A stretch of DNA of 58,479 nucleotides from NCBI GenBank assembly GCA_028751075.1, contig JAQZDA010000012.1, forward strand, positions 1 through 58,479, written 5' to 3'. The notes beneath the pieces were generated by a model. It had not been told where the DNA came from. It did no database searches and saw only the letters and a program-made list of their open reading frames with translations. This document shows positions 23,614-31,711 of this stretch, in pieces. Source of the stretch: Euryarchaeota archaeon Ods02 (GTDB lineage Archaea; Halobacteriota; Halobacteria; Halobacteriales; Halorutilaceae). A program made the translations under genes and the position numbers. The first letter of the stretch is position 1, and the number at the start of each line of letters is the position of its first letter.

Positions 23614-24725
23614 CTATCTGGATCGCCATTCTACCTCTTAGATCTTCATCCGAAGGAGCATCTACGTTCATACTTACCTCCCTCTCTTGTTCCGGCCTAA
23701 TCCTGGGAAGTGAAGTCGAATCCCTGCTAATAACGTTCCCTCTTCTCCCACCCAGCTCGAACACAGCTTCAGCAGATCCAGTAGTCGAGTTCCCTGTATT
23801 CCGGACATTTGCCTGGATATCTAATCCGCCAGGGACGGGGTTTGCTACCCAGCTGAACACGAAGACAGGGACGTCATGCACATCCTCTATACGTGCTCTG
23901 CTACCTTCGACTTCAGGGGGTTTCTCCCCTACACCCCACCCTGGAGCTGTGGGTTCGACGTAGTAGAACCTGTTTCCCCGATACTCGTAGTAAGTTCCGG
24001 GTATACCATCCTCCCCCCGATAGACCCACCGCCATATGTCTGTCATCGGGCATCAGTAGTAGAACTGTACCATAGCCCATCTTCTCGAGTAGAGAAGCCA
24101 AGAGAATGCTGGAGTCCTGGCAATCACCACTTCTTAGATAGAGGGTCTCAAGCGGGTATTGGGGATAGTCGCTGAAGCCGTTGTTTACCTCATCTGTGGT
24201 GTACTCGAGCTGTTGGACAAACGCGATAGCCATCTCTACAATCTCACTACCACTGAGTCCATGACCTCTCCCAAACCTCTCCATTTCATCAGCGTAGCTT
24301 TGGATCAGAAAGTCATCGTAGGTATCGGCAAGGTAGACACCATAGTCTCTTCTATCCCTGTGCCGGCTCTCATAGTACTCAACAAGCGACCTTGGGATAT
24401 TCACCTCAAACTGGCTCCTCATCCTTTCGTACCGGAATGAGTAGCTACGTGAGACCACATCTCTCTCATCCGAGGGGGCGGTCTTACCCCTAATAGGCTC
24501 GATAGATGGTGTTTCTTCTACAGCTTCCTCTTCCTCGTGCTGCTCCTCCTCCGGTATTTCCTGTTCCCTCTCTTGATGGCGTTGGGTCGTCTTTTCTCCT
24601 CTCTGGTCTTCCTGACTTCTATCTTCCTCCCGTTCCTCCACTTCAACCTCAATCAGTTCCTCCAGACACCCAGAAAACAAAATGGGGGCTGAGGAAGCCG
24701 TTATTACAAACTTCCTACGATCCAT
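23564..24725 (-). pseudogene. Transglutaminase-like Tat lipoprotein, frameshifted
   Basis: The first frame starts at 24725: a lipoprotein signal (MDRRKFVITASSAPILFSGC; lipidated Cys20), a long Glu/Gln/Arg-rich linker (about 24-70), then a transglutaminase-like domain with Cys202 (SGDCQDSS) and His230 (DDRHMAVGLS). The domain continues in another frame as GIPGTYYEYRGNRFYYVEP, followed by an Ig-like beta domain ending at 23564. One extra base in the C6 run at 24013-24018 explains the break; removing it gives 386 residues. Such proteins act outside the membrane on peptides or peptide-like bonds. Either a recent mutation or a sequencing error splits it. Confidence 0.7.
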
Positions 24726-24747
24726 GAATTAAATAATGGTATTACCA

Positions 24748-24760
24748 CATCAATATAAGT
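24748..24760 (-). promoter_or_regulatory. TATA box of the transglutaminase-like gene
   Basis: On the minus strand ACTTATATTG covers 24760-24751, about 26-35 bases before the start at 24725. This spacing fits a leaderless archaeal transcript. The surroundings are AT-rich. Confidence 0.5.
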
Positions 24761-24855
24761 ATTTTGATGGGGCCCAACGATAAGAATCTGACTGAAAGAA
24801 AAGCGGCCATAGTCAATACTTGTTTCAGAGGTATGGAAGCACCTAAATAGACATT

Positions 24856-24916
24856 AGGTCGGCGTGCTTGCTCTAAGGGTCCCGTGAAGGTCCCCGTCCG
24901 TTGCGCACGCCCACCT
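24856..24916. other. Potential structured element (12-base-pair stem)
   Basis: AGGTCGGCGTGC (24856-24867) pairs with GCACGCCCACCT (24905-24916), with a single mismatch, closing a loop of 37 bases that itself contains two copies of GGTCCC. It lies between a 34-residue micro-ORF and the transglutaminase-like gene. It could be part of a small RNA or the scar of an insertion. I found no motif of SRP RNA or RNase P RNA in it. The rest of 24726-25000 shows nothing else. Confidence 0.3.
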
Positions 24917-25000
24917 CAGTCATGCAGGACAGATACAGCGCATAAGGGTTCGGTGAGATCCCGTCTGCTGTATCGTTCAGGGTCAGATGAATCTCCGTCT

Positions 25001-25105
25001 TCACTCTTCTCTCTTCTTCTTCCTACCCTTAACGACTTGGGTACCGCTGTCGCTGAACGCGGACTGTACGTTGCCCTTCTTCCCATCTCTGTTTTCATCA
25101 GACAT
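25001..25105 (-). CDS. Micro-ORF, 34-residue charged protein
   Basis: MSDENRDGKK at the start and GRKKKREE at the end frame a short polar peptide. It follows the 49-residue membrane protein after two bases (stop TAA at 25108-25110, ATG at 25103-25105), as in a coupled pair. No family is recognised. The coupled arrangement and the lack of an alternative frame are the only support. Confidence 0.4.
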   Translation of the reverse strand: MSDENRDGKKGNVQSAFSDSGTQVVKGRKKKREE

Positions 25106-25107
25106 CC

Positions 25108-25257
25108 TTAGCCACCCACGTTCTGAACCGTACTAAGCAGTACCACTGCTGCGTATAATATTCCTGCGGCAAAGAAGAAAAACAGTCCAAGTCGGAAGTG
25201 ATCCTGTGACTCACCAACTAGCTCGGAGTCCTCTTGATTGACCCTATCGTTCTCCAT
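25108..25257 (-). CDS. Small single-span membrane protein
   Basis: Forty-nine residues: an acidic N-terminal half (MENDRVNQEDSELVGESQDH) and one hydrophobic helix (LGLFFFFAAGILYAAVVLL). It lies in the AT-richer stretch and is followed immediately by a 34-residue ORF. No function can be assigned. AT-rich sequence near 25435 (TTTTTATT read on the minus strand) could be a distant promoter. Confidence 0.45.
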   Translation of the reverse strand: MENDRVNQEDSELVGESQDHFRLGLFFFFAAGILYAAVVLLSTVQNVGG

Positions 25258-25269
25258 TATCCAGGTAGG

Positions 25270-25336
25270 GGTTTTGAACCATTATCAGAGGTTCCTGCTT
25301 GCTGGTGCTACGTCTGCCTCTGACGTAGTTCAAACC
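25270..25336. other. Nested inverted repeats in a gene-poor stretch
   Basis: CTACGTC (25308-25314) and GACGTAG (25322-25328) form a perfect hairpin with a seven-base loop. Outside it, GGTTTTGAAC (25270-25279) and GTTCAAACC (25328-25336) also pair with one bulged base. The outer arms recall the GTTCAAA of a tRNA T-arm, but no full tRNA can be folded. The remaining sequence between 25337 and 25469 shows no gene on either strand. Confidence 0.3.
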
Positions 25337-25469
25337 GTCCTATCGACTTCGCTCCACTCTCTCCTCGAGAAACTGCTCTCACCGCTTCGCACGAGGGGAG
25401 TGGAGTATCACTACCTCAGTCCCCCGTCACCACGAATAAAAACACACGACCATCTGAATGAAACCTGAT

Positions 25470-25751
25470 TCAGCTGTCCACCTCCTCCGCAAGCTCCTTC
25501 ATACGAGCCTGGATACGGCCTGCCTCCGAGAACTGATCCTCCGACATCTGTCCAGCGAGCTCCATACCAAGCACGAACACCGCTGTCCTGTGTTCGGCCT
25601 TGCTGTCGTGGACGTCGTCCGGACCCACTCCCACCTCCTCGTACCTGGAGAAATCCACCTTCTCCATATCCTCGAAACGCCTTCGTAGAACGTCCATCAA
25701 CTGATGGAGCTCGAGCAGCTCCTCCTTACGCATCTCACGATCACCTGACAT
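25470..25751 (-). CDS. UPF0058 family protein
   Basis: Starting at ATG 25751 (MSGDREMRKEELLELH) the protein has 93 residues; the family's usual start would be the Met at 25733. The conserved parts of UPF0058 are visible: MRKEELLELHQLMDVL, YEEVGVGPDDVHDSKAEH and RTAVFVLG. These are small helical proteins found across haloarchaea; a UPF0058 crystal structure exists but the role is unknown. An upstream in-frame start at 25841 would add a hydrophobic leader not expected for the family. Confidence 0.8.
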   Translation of the reverse strand: MSGDREMRKEELLELHQLMDVLRRRFEDMEKVDFSRYEEVGVGPDDVHDSKAEHRTAVFVLGMELAGQMSEDQFSEAGRIQARMKELAEEVDS

Positions 25752-25874
25752 TCCGATGTATATCCAGAAAAGAACCGGGAGAAATCTCATCTCCTGAGGC
25801 GGGCTATCATGGCCTGAGAACGTCCAGGACGTCTGGGGCACCTTGCGAAAAGCAACGAATCCGCACCAACGGCC

Positions 25875-25897
25875 TTCGCCGAGGAGGGGATTTGAAC
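25875..25897 (-). repeat. Duplicate of the tRNA-Ser 3' end (attachment-site-like)
   Basis: A 23-base sequence here (starts TTCGCCGAGG, ends GATTTGAAC) is identical to 25997-26019, which covers the acceptor and T-arm side of tRNA-Ser(GGA). Copies of a tRNA 3' end just downstream of the gene are the classic mark of an integrated element or its excision scar. Only about 100 bases separate the copies and no integrase is present, so if an element was here it has gone or lies further away. Confidence 0.6.
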
Positions 25898-25938
25898 TTA
25901 GGTCAGTCCGCTCGCCTGACGGCTCACTTCCTTCCCGA

Positions 25939-25958
25939 GTTCAAATCACCCTCTCGGC
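25939..25958 (+). repeat. Inverted, degenerate tRNA 3'-end-like copy
   Basis: GTTCAAATCACCCTCTCGGC is an imperfect reverse complement (three mismatches in 20) of the 25875-25897 copy. It looks like a second tRNA T-arm/acceptor remnant in the other direction. Together the copies could form a long hairpin. No complete tRNA can be drawn from it. Confidence 0.4.
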
Positions 25959-25998
25959 TCCACTCCACTCGCTCGTTGGGTACTCGTTCGTTCCGTTT

Positions 25999-26082
25999 CG
26001 CCGAGGAGGGGATTTGAACCCCTGTGGGCTTGCACCCACACGCTTTCCAGGCGTGCGCCTTACCAGACTAGACTACCTCGGC
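25999..26082 (-). tRNA. tRNA-Ser (anticodon GGA)
   Basis: The 84-base minus-strand gene begins GCCGAGG and ends with the matching CCTCGGC plus G. The anticodon stem CACGC/GCGTG closes the loop CTGGAAA, so the anticodon is GGA. A long variable arm (GTGGGTGCAAGCCCAC region), the T-loop GTTCAAATC and a D-arm are present, all as expected for a class II serine tRNA. CCA is not encoded. Its 3' end is duplicated about 100 bases downstream (25875-25897). Confidence 0.95.
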
Positions 26083-26176
26083 TCGCGTGTCTTTCTAGCG
26101 CGGTGTACGTCGAAAAGCTTGCGTTTCCCCGACAGCCGGGGTTAACCCTTTCAACCCCTGCTTCGACTAACTCTGT

Positions 26177-26971
26177 ATGGAAGAATCAGTGCTCGTCACC
26201 GGTGCCTCCAGCGGCATCGGCAGGGAGATAGCGAAGGAAGTCGCCGCCGATGGCTACCCCGTCGCGTTGAACGCTCGAAGGAAGGACAGGCTAGAGGAGC
26301 TGGCGGACCAGGTCGAGGACGAGTTCGACGTCGAAGCACGGATTTACCCCGGCGACCTGACGGAGGAAGATGCGGCGTCGACGCTGAAGGACGAGCTCGA
26401 CAGCGACGGAGTCACTGTCCATACGCTCGTCAACAACGCCGGCTACGCAGTCTACGGAAATTTCCACGAGAACAGCCGTGAAGAGGAGCTGGATATGCTC
26501 GACCTCAACGTCCACGCGTTCACCGACATGGCGAAGCAGTTCGTCCCCGAGATGGTGGAGCGTGGTGAAGGCGGTGTCCTCAACGCCGGAAGCATAGCCA
26601 GCCACTACCCGACGCCGACGATGGCGGCGTACGGCGCCTCGAAAGCCTACGTACTGTCGTTCACCCGGGCGCTCGCTTACGAGGTCGAACCCCACGGAGT
26701 CACCGTCACCGCGTACTGCCCCGGCCCCGTGGAGACTGAGTTCATGGAGCGCGGCGGAGTCGAAGACAGTAACGTCGGCGGAGGCATGACACATACACCT
26801 GAGGAGGTCGCGGAGAAAGCCTGGCGGGGGTACCGGAAAGGCAAGCGGATAGTCCATCCCAGCAGGTCGATATCCTTCTTCGCCTTCCTCACACGGTTGC
26901 TTCCGGAGAAGACATCTACGTACCTCGGGGGGAACGGCATCGAAGAAGGACTGAGCTGGAAACCCTTCTGA
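26177..26971 (+). CDS. Short-chain dehydrogenase/reductase (SDR)
   Basis: A 264-residue classical SDR. TGASSGIG (8-15) is the NAD(P) motif, NNAG (86-89) the stabilising motif, Ser142 (SIAS) with Tyr152 and Lys156 (YGASK) the catalytic set. The arginines after the first strand (NARRKDRLEEL) suggest NADP use. The C-terminal part (KGKRIVHPSRS ... FAFLTRLLPEK) with a hydrophobic end resembles the DltE/YqjQ-like SDRs. The substrate is unknown. Confidence 0.9.
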   Translation: MEESVLVTGASSGIGREIAKEVAADGYPVALNARRKDRLEELADQVEDEFDVEARIYPGDLTEEDAASTLKDELDSDGVTVHTLVNNAGYAVYGNFHENSREEELDMLDLNVHAFTDMAKQFVPEMVERGEGGVLNAGSIASHYPTPTMAAYGASKAYVLSFTRALAYEVEPHGVTVTAYCPGPVETEFMERGGVEDSNVGGGMTHTPEEVAEKAWRGYRKGKRIVHPSRSISFFAFLTRLLPEKTSTYLGGNGIEEGLSWKPF

Positions 26972-27035
26972 ACCCTCCGCTGGAGACCCCTTCTGATTAG
27001 AAAGCTACTAACACAGGGAAACCGCACAGCCGCCT

Positions 27036-28445
27036 GTGACGGAGTTCGAACTCGAAAGCAAGGACGCATTGGGCCGCGTCGCCACCCTCACTATCGACGA
27101 CAAGGAAGTGACGACGCCGGCGTTGATGCCCGTCGTCAACCCCCACCTCACCCGCCCCGCCCTCGAGGACGCGCAGGCAGCCATCACCAACGCCTACATC
27201 CTCCACGAGAGCAGCGACCACCGCGACGAAGCAGTCATAGACGGCGTACACTCGGTGCTCGACTTCGACGGCTTGGTCGCCACCGACAGCGGCGCCTACC
27301 AGATGAGCGTCTACGGAGAAGGCGAGGTCGACGTCACCAACAGCGAGATCCTCCGGTTCCAGGAGGAGATAGAAACCGACGTCGCTACGCCGCTCGACGT
27401 CCCCACACCCCCCGACGTCAGCTGCGAGAAAGCAGAGGAAGACCTGAGGGTGACGCAGCAACGGTTCCAGGAGGCCGTGGACTTAGACGTAGAACCCGCG
27501 TTGAACGCCCCCATACAGGGCTCCACCCATCCCGAGCTACGGGAGGAAGCCGCCGCCAGCGTCTACCCCGACGGCGACGTCTACGACATCGGAGCCGTCG
27601 TACCCTTGATGAAGAAGTACAGGTACGGCGACCTCGTCGACCTCGTCGCCGCCAGCAAACGCGGCCTCGGAAGCGACGCCCCCGTCCACCTCTTCGGCGC
27701 AGGCCACCCCAGCGTCTTCGCCCTGGCGGCGGCGTTCGGCTGCGACCTCTTCGACAGCGCCGCCTACGCACTCTACGCGGAAGACCGCCGGTACATCACC
27801 GTCGACGGCACCCACGATGTCGACGAACTGGCGGAGCTACCCTGCAGCTGCCCCAGCTGCCGCGACAGCACTCCGGAAGAGATGAGCTACGAGGAGCTCG
27901 CGCAGCACAACCTCGACGTCAGCTTCAGAGAGCTACGAAGGGTCCGCGAGAGCATCCGACAGGGACAGCTGCTGGAACACGTCGAACGACGGATGCACGG
28001 CCACCCCGACTTCCTACGGGGGCTGAAGGCGCTCGGCCGACACCGCGGGCAGCTGGAGACCCTCGATCCAGCGTCGAAGGGGACGTTCTTCTACCTCGGC
28101 AACCCCTGGCGACCCGAGGTCCACCGCCACCATGACCGCTTGGAACGTCTCGAAGTCGAGGACACCGTCACGGTGTCGCCGCGGAAGGACGTCGAAGGCC
28201 AGCGTATGGCGCTGGTGCCGCCGTTCGGACCCGTGCCGACGGCGTTGCGGCACACGTACCCGTTGAACGCGGAAGTACCCGCGCCGGAGGAAGCCGATCA
28301 CGCGGCGCAGGAGGCCTCCGTCCTAGGCGTCCAGCGGCTCGCGGAAGCACACCCCGACGTCGACGTCCGTCTGGAGCATCCGGGCTGGCGACACGGGGAA
28401 CTCGAAAACCTCGAAAGGGTGGAGGTCCACGACCTAACAGGATGA
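27036..28445 (+). CDS. tgtA: Archaeosine tRNA-guanine transglycosylase (TgtA)
   Basis: This enzyme exchanges guanine-15 of tRNA for preQ0, the first step of archaeosine formation. The 469-residue protein starts at GTG 27036. Active-site D84 lies in VATDSGAYQM; NAPIQGS follows (about 157), then the GHPS/FDSAAYALYA region, and the zinc site CSCPSC (about 270-275) with His in AQHNLD. The C-terminal third fits the archaeal C1/C2 part. It is followed after 37 bases by arcS, the next enzyme of the pathway. Confidence 0.95.
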   Translation: MTEFELESKDALGRVATLTIDDKEVTTPALMPVVNPHLTRPALEDAQAAITNAYILHESSDHRDEAVIDGVHSVLDFDGLVATDSGAYQMSVYGEGEVDVTNSEILRFQEEIETDVATPLDVPTPPDVSCEKAEEDLRVTQQRFQEAVDLDVEPALNAPIQGSTHPELREEAAASVYPDGDVYDIGAVVPLMKKYRYGDLVDLVAASKRGLGSDAPVHLFGAGHPSVFALAAAFGCDLFDSAAYALYAEDRRYITVDGTHDVDELAELPCSCPSCRDSTPEEMSYEELAQHNLDVSFRELRRVRESIRQGQLLEHVERRMHGHPDFLRGLKALGRHRGQLETLDPASKGTFFYLGNPWRPEVHRHHDRLERLEVEDTVTVSPRKDVEGQRMALVPPFGPVPTALRHTYPLNAEVPAPEEADHAAQEASVLGVQRLAEAHPDVDVRLEHPGWRHGELENLERVEVHDLTG

Positions 28446-28482
28446 TTGGTTCACGAGAGACAGAGGATCCGGAGGTTCGGAG

Positions 28483-30222
28483 GTGACGCAGTACTTCGAG
28501 GTCGTCGACCGCGACGGACCTGCGCGGCTCGGCGAACTCCGGATAACCCCGCCGGTGACGACGCCTGCGACCGTCGACGACGTCCTCGAGGACTACGGCA
28601 GCCTGTGGACCGACGAACACGCCACCCCCGAGGAGGATGACGTCGGTGGCGTCGCAGTCCTACCGCATCGGGCGATGCCGTCCGGCACCCCGGAGGAGAT
28701 ACTGGAGGCGATGCAGGAGACCCACGGAGACGTCGACCTCGACGTAGCGACGGCGGCGGTCACCAGCGTTGACGCTCCGGAAGCCAGCGGTCACGACATG
28801 CACGTCCTCACGGGGCTTCGCGAGGGAGACAGTCGACGCGTCGTCGAAGCCGCGCTCGACTGCCGGCGCAGCCTCGCCCCCGACAGTGCCCTCTACCTGC
28901 CCGGAGTCGCGGCACCCGCTAACGTCGCCACGCTAGCATACCTCGGCTTCGACTGCTTCGACTCGGACTACGCAGCAGTCCACGGCCGCGGCGGCAGCTA
29001 CATGACCACGGACGGCGAGGTCGCAGTCGAAAAGCTAGATGAGCTACCCTGCTGCTGCACAGTCTGCCGCGACAGCAGCCCCGACGACCTGTCGCCGGAG
29101 GAAGTCGCCGAACACAACGTCTTCGCTCTCGAAGCGGAGCTATCGAGAGTCCGTAGCAAGATAGCGGACGGCCGCCTAAGGGACTACGTCGAAGGACAGT
29201 GCCGCAGCGAACGCTGGCAGGTGGAGGTCCTCCGGTTGCTGGACGAAGAAGAGACGTATCTCGAACGGCGGACGCCGGTGGCGCGGACTACGGAGATGGA
29301 CTGCAACGTCAGCGAGTCGATGGACAGGATCGAGGTCCAGAGGTTCGCCGAAAGAGTTATAGAGAGGTATACGGCACCGCGTTCGGACGCCTGCGTACTC
29401 CTCCCCTGCAGCGCAGGCAAACCATACTCCCTGTCCCGCAGCCACTCTGAGTTCCGAGAAGCCATAGCCGGAAGAGCCCACGAGGTAATCGTAACCAGCC
29501 CGCTCGCCGTCGTCCCCCGCGGACTCGAGAACGTATACCCCGCCGCCCACTACGACGTCCCCGTCACAGGTCGATGGACGCCGACGGAGCAGGAGTTCGT
29601 CGAAGACGTCCTCACTCGGTACCTAGAACTGAACAGGTACGAAGACGTCTACGTGCATCTGCCGGAGGACTACCGGCCCTTCGTCGAATCCGCCTGCAGT
29701 TCCGCGGACGTCGAACCCAGCTTCACCTGCCGGGACGACGAACACCCACGGGACGATGAAGCGCTGGAGCGCCTGCGGACCTCGCTCGATGGATTACAGA
29801 CCAGCGGACGACAGAGGGAACGCCGGTGGTACGCCCGCGCCGTCGCCGACCATCAGTTCGGTGAAGATAGCTGGGACTCCCTCGACGACCTCCGGATACA
29901 GGGTCAGATGCCTCGGATACGTGTGATGCAGGACGACAGACAGCTTGCGGCGTTAACGGAGTACGGCTCCCTCGCTCTCACATTGGAAGGTGTCGAGGCG
30001 TTCGAACCCCCGGACGTGGAGATAGAGCCGTTCGTTCCAGAAGGAAGCGTGCTCGCTCCAGGAGTCGTCGACGCCGACGACAGCATCCGTGTAGCCGACG
30101 AGGTACTGTTCGAGGGGGAGGAGTGCCGTGGAGTAGGGCGGGCGGAGATGGGTGGAAGGGAGATGCGTGACTCCAGCCGCGGCGTCGCAGTCAGCGTCAG
30201 ACATCTGGATGACAGCGTGTAG
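28483..30222 (+). CDS. arcS: Archaeosine synthase (ArcS)
   Basis: ArcS acts on the preQ0 nucleoside in tRNA position 15 to make archaeosine (or its lysine adduct). The 579-residue protein (GTG start) is TgtA-related: it keeps the zinc-type site CCCTVC (about 188-193) with EHN. The ArcS signature LLPCSAGKPYSLSRSHSEF lies near 306-324. A PUA RNA-binding domain is at the C-terminus (about 497-579; SVLAPGVVDADDSIRVADEV). The pairing with tgtA as an operon is usual in Halobacteria. Confidence 0.93.
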   Translation: MTQYFEVVDRDGPARLGELRITPPVTTPATVDDVLEDYGSLWTDEHATPEEDDVGGVAVLPHRAMPSGTPEEILEAMQETHGDVDLDVATAAVTSVDAPEASGHDMHVLTGLREGDSRRVVEAALDCRRSLAPDSALYLPGVAAPANVATLAYLGFDCFDSDYAAVHGRGGSYMTTDGEVAVEKLDELPCCCTVCRDSSPDDLSPEEVAEHNVFALEAELSRVRSKIADGRLRDYVEGQCRSERWQVEVLRLLDEEETYLERRTPVARTTEMDCNVSESMDRIEVQRFAERVIERYTAPRSDACVLLPCSAGKPYSLSRSHSEFREAIAGRAHEVIVTSPLAVVPRGLENVYPAAHYDVPVTGRWTPTEQEFVEDVLTRYLELNRYEDVYVHLPEDYRPFVESACSSADVEPSFTCRDDEHPRDDEALERLRTSLDGLQTSGRQRERRWYARAVADHQFGEDSWDSLDDLRIQGQMPRIRVMQDDRQLAALTEYGSLALTLEGVEAFEPPDVEIEPFVPEGSVLAPGVVDADDSIRVADEVLFEGEECRGVGRAEMGGREMRDSSRGVAVSVRHLDDSV

Positions 30223-30231
30223 GTGTATATA

Positions 30232-30243
30232 ACAGCTACCAGA
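30232..30243 (+). promoter_or_regulatory. TATA box for the DUF4129-DUF58 operon
   Basis: GTGTATATAAC lies 36-47 bases before GTG 30279, directly after the arcS stop. It suits a promoter with a short leader and separates the four-gene operon from tgtA-arcS. Confidence 0.5.
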
Positions 30244-30278
30244 AAGAATATCAGGGCCTTAGACCTAGTATAGGGACA

Positions 30279-31085
30279 GTGAACTATCGAGGACTGTTGA
30301 CTGCTGTGTTGGCGGTGGCCTGCATCCTCGCGGTAGGTACGGCCGCCACGGGGCTGGACTCCGCGATGGAGACCAGCGCCGACGACGCGGACCTCCTCCC
30401 GGAACCGCTGAAGGACCTCCTCATAGACGATCCACCGGACCCCGAGAGCGAGGGTGATCAAGAAGGCGAGGACGGAGACCCGGAGCCGGACGATGCCGGT
30501 GACATGGACTGGGAGGAAGCCACTGGACAGGCTCAGGAGAACCTCGAAGCCACGATGGAGAACCTGAACGAGATGACAGAAGGGGGCGGAGGTGACGGCG
30601 TCTCCCAGGCCGTCAACTCGCTTCTCGACTACCTACCCTACCTTCTGGCAGCCCTGCTCCTGGGGGCTCTAGCCTACGTGATTGCGAAGAGATACGACTT
30701 CCGAGGGAACAAAGCTGAAGAGGAGCAGGCGGTCGCCAACACGTACTTCGAGGTCGACACCTCCAACGACGTCTACATGGCGTGGAGCGAGATGGTGTCA
30801 CAGCTACACGTCGAGGATCCTCACGCGAAGACACCACAGGAGTTCGCGGAAGCTGCTGTCGAGGAAGGGATGAACCCGGAGGCGGTCGGCGTCATAACGA
30901 CGCTGTTCGAACAGGTGCTTTACAGCGACACAGAGGTTACCGTGGAGCAGGAGAAGAGAGCCCTCGACGCTATGGAGAAGCTCGACAAGGACCCATCGAG
31001 GACGCAGGTCGGTGGAACCGGCGAGCCAGAGGCCGGTGAACCGATAGCGTCCGCGGAGGCTCCGCCGAAGAAGGAGGCCGTCTGA
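30279..31085 (+). CDS. DUF4129-domain membrane protein
   Basis: GTG start gives 268 residues: a signal-like first helix (residues 5-24), an acidic Gly/Asp/Glu-rich external stretch (about 30-95), a second membrane helix (about 110-128, YLPYLLAALLLGALAYVIA), then a cytoplasmic DUF4129 domain (AWSEMVSQLHVEDPHAKTPQEFAEAA). DUF4129 proteins usually sit with DUF58 and MoxR genes and with transglutaminase-like proteins, as here. The biochemical role is unknown; surface protein assembly is one guess. Confidence 0.8.
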   Translation: MNYRGLLTAVLAVACILAVGTAATGLDSAMETSADDADLLPEPLKDLLIDDPPDPESEGDQEGEDGDPEPDDAGDMDWEEATGQAQENLEATMENLNEMTEGGGGDGVSQAVNSLLDYLPYLLAALLLGALAYVIAKRYDFRGNKAEEEQAVANTYFEVDTSNDVYMAWSEMVSQLHVEDPHAKTPQEFAEAAVEEGMNPEAVGVITTLFEQVLYSDTEVTVEQEKRALDAMEKLDKDPSRTQVGGTGEPEAGEPIASAEAPPKKEAV

Positions 31086-31093
31086 AGTAGAGC

Positions 31094-31711
31094 ATGGCAT
31101 TAGGTGCGATTCTGCGCGGACTCAAGTACATCACTCTTCTGGTAGCGACGACGGTGCTGCTGCTGGCGGCGGCTATAGTCTTCGGCGTCGTTCCAGGCGG
31201 AGTGATACCCGTCGCCACCCTGGAACAGCAGCTACAGTACGACTACCTCGTAGTCGCACCTATCGCCGCCGTCGGCGTAGTGCTCGCGCTCGCGCTCGCC
31301 TACCACGGCCGCGTCACCAAGATAAACCAGATCGGCACACCCAACGCCGAAGACGTCGAGGACGTCCCCGTGCCAGGCGACGACTTCGACACCCTCGTCG
31401 ACGAAGCAGAAGGGTTCGCGTTCCGGAAAGTCAACCGCCGACGCAGGAAGGAGATAAAGGAACGCCTCCGAGGTGCAGCCGTCGCCGCTCTCGTGAAGGA
31501 AGGCCATTCGAAACCCGAGGCCCGTAAGATGGTCGACGACGGAAGCTGGACGACGTCGAAGTACGCTGCCTCGCTCCTCGGTGGGAAGGCCTCACCCTCA
31601 CCACCGTTGACGTCTCTGGTGCCTTTCGGTTCATCGACTTTCGAGAAATCCGTTAACGCCACCGTCGAGGAGATATACAGCCGAACCGGTCTACCGGAGG
31701 CCGAAGGATGA
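31094..31711 (+). CDS. Conserved membrane protein of the DUF58/MoxR cluster
   Basis: The 205-residue protein has two N-terminal helices (about 12-34 and 52-72) followed by a basic/acidic soluble domain (EGFAFRKVNRRRRKEIKERL; PEARKMVDDGSWTTSKYAAS). It lies 8 bases after DUF4129 and overlaps the DUF58 start by 4 bases, so it belongs to the operon. Similar proteins regularly occupy this place in haloarchaea; the function is not known. Confidence 0.7.
   Translation: MALGAILRGLKYITLLVATTVLLLAAAIVFGVVPGGVIPVATLEQQLQYDYLVVAPIAAVGVVLALALAYHGRVTKINQIGTPNAEDVEDVPVPGDDFDTLVDEAEGFAFRKVNRRRRKEIKERLRGAAVAALVKEGHSKPEARKMVDDGSWTTSKYAASLLGGKASPSPPLTSLVPFGSSTFEKSVNATVEEIYSRTGLPEAEG

Noticed and set aside
24726-25000. 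SRP RNA or RNase P RNA
   Set aside because: A stable stem exists, but none of the conserved helix 8 or P-RNA core sequences could be found.
22180-26082. A complete integrated virus or plasmid
   Set aside because: No integrase, replication or capsid gene is visible, and the duplicated tRNA end lies only 100 bases from the tRNA.
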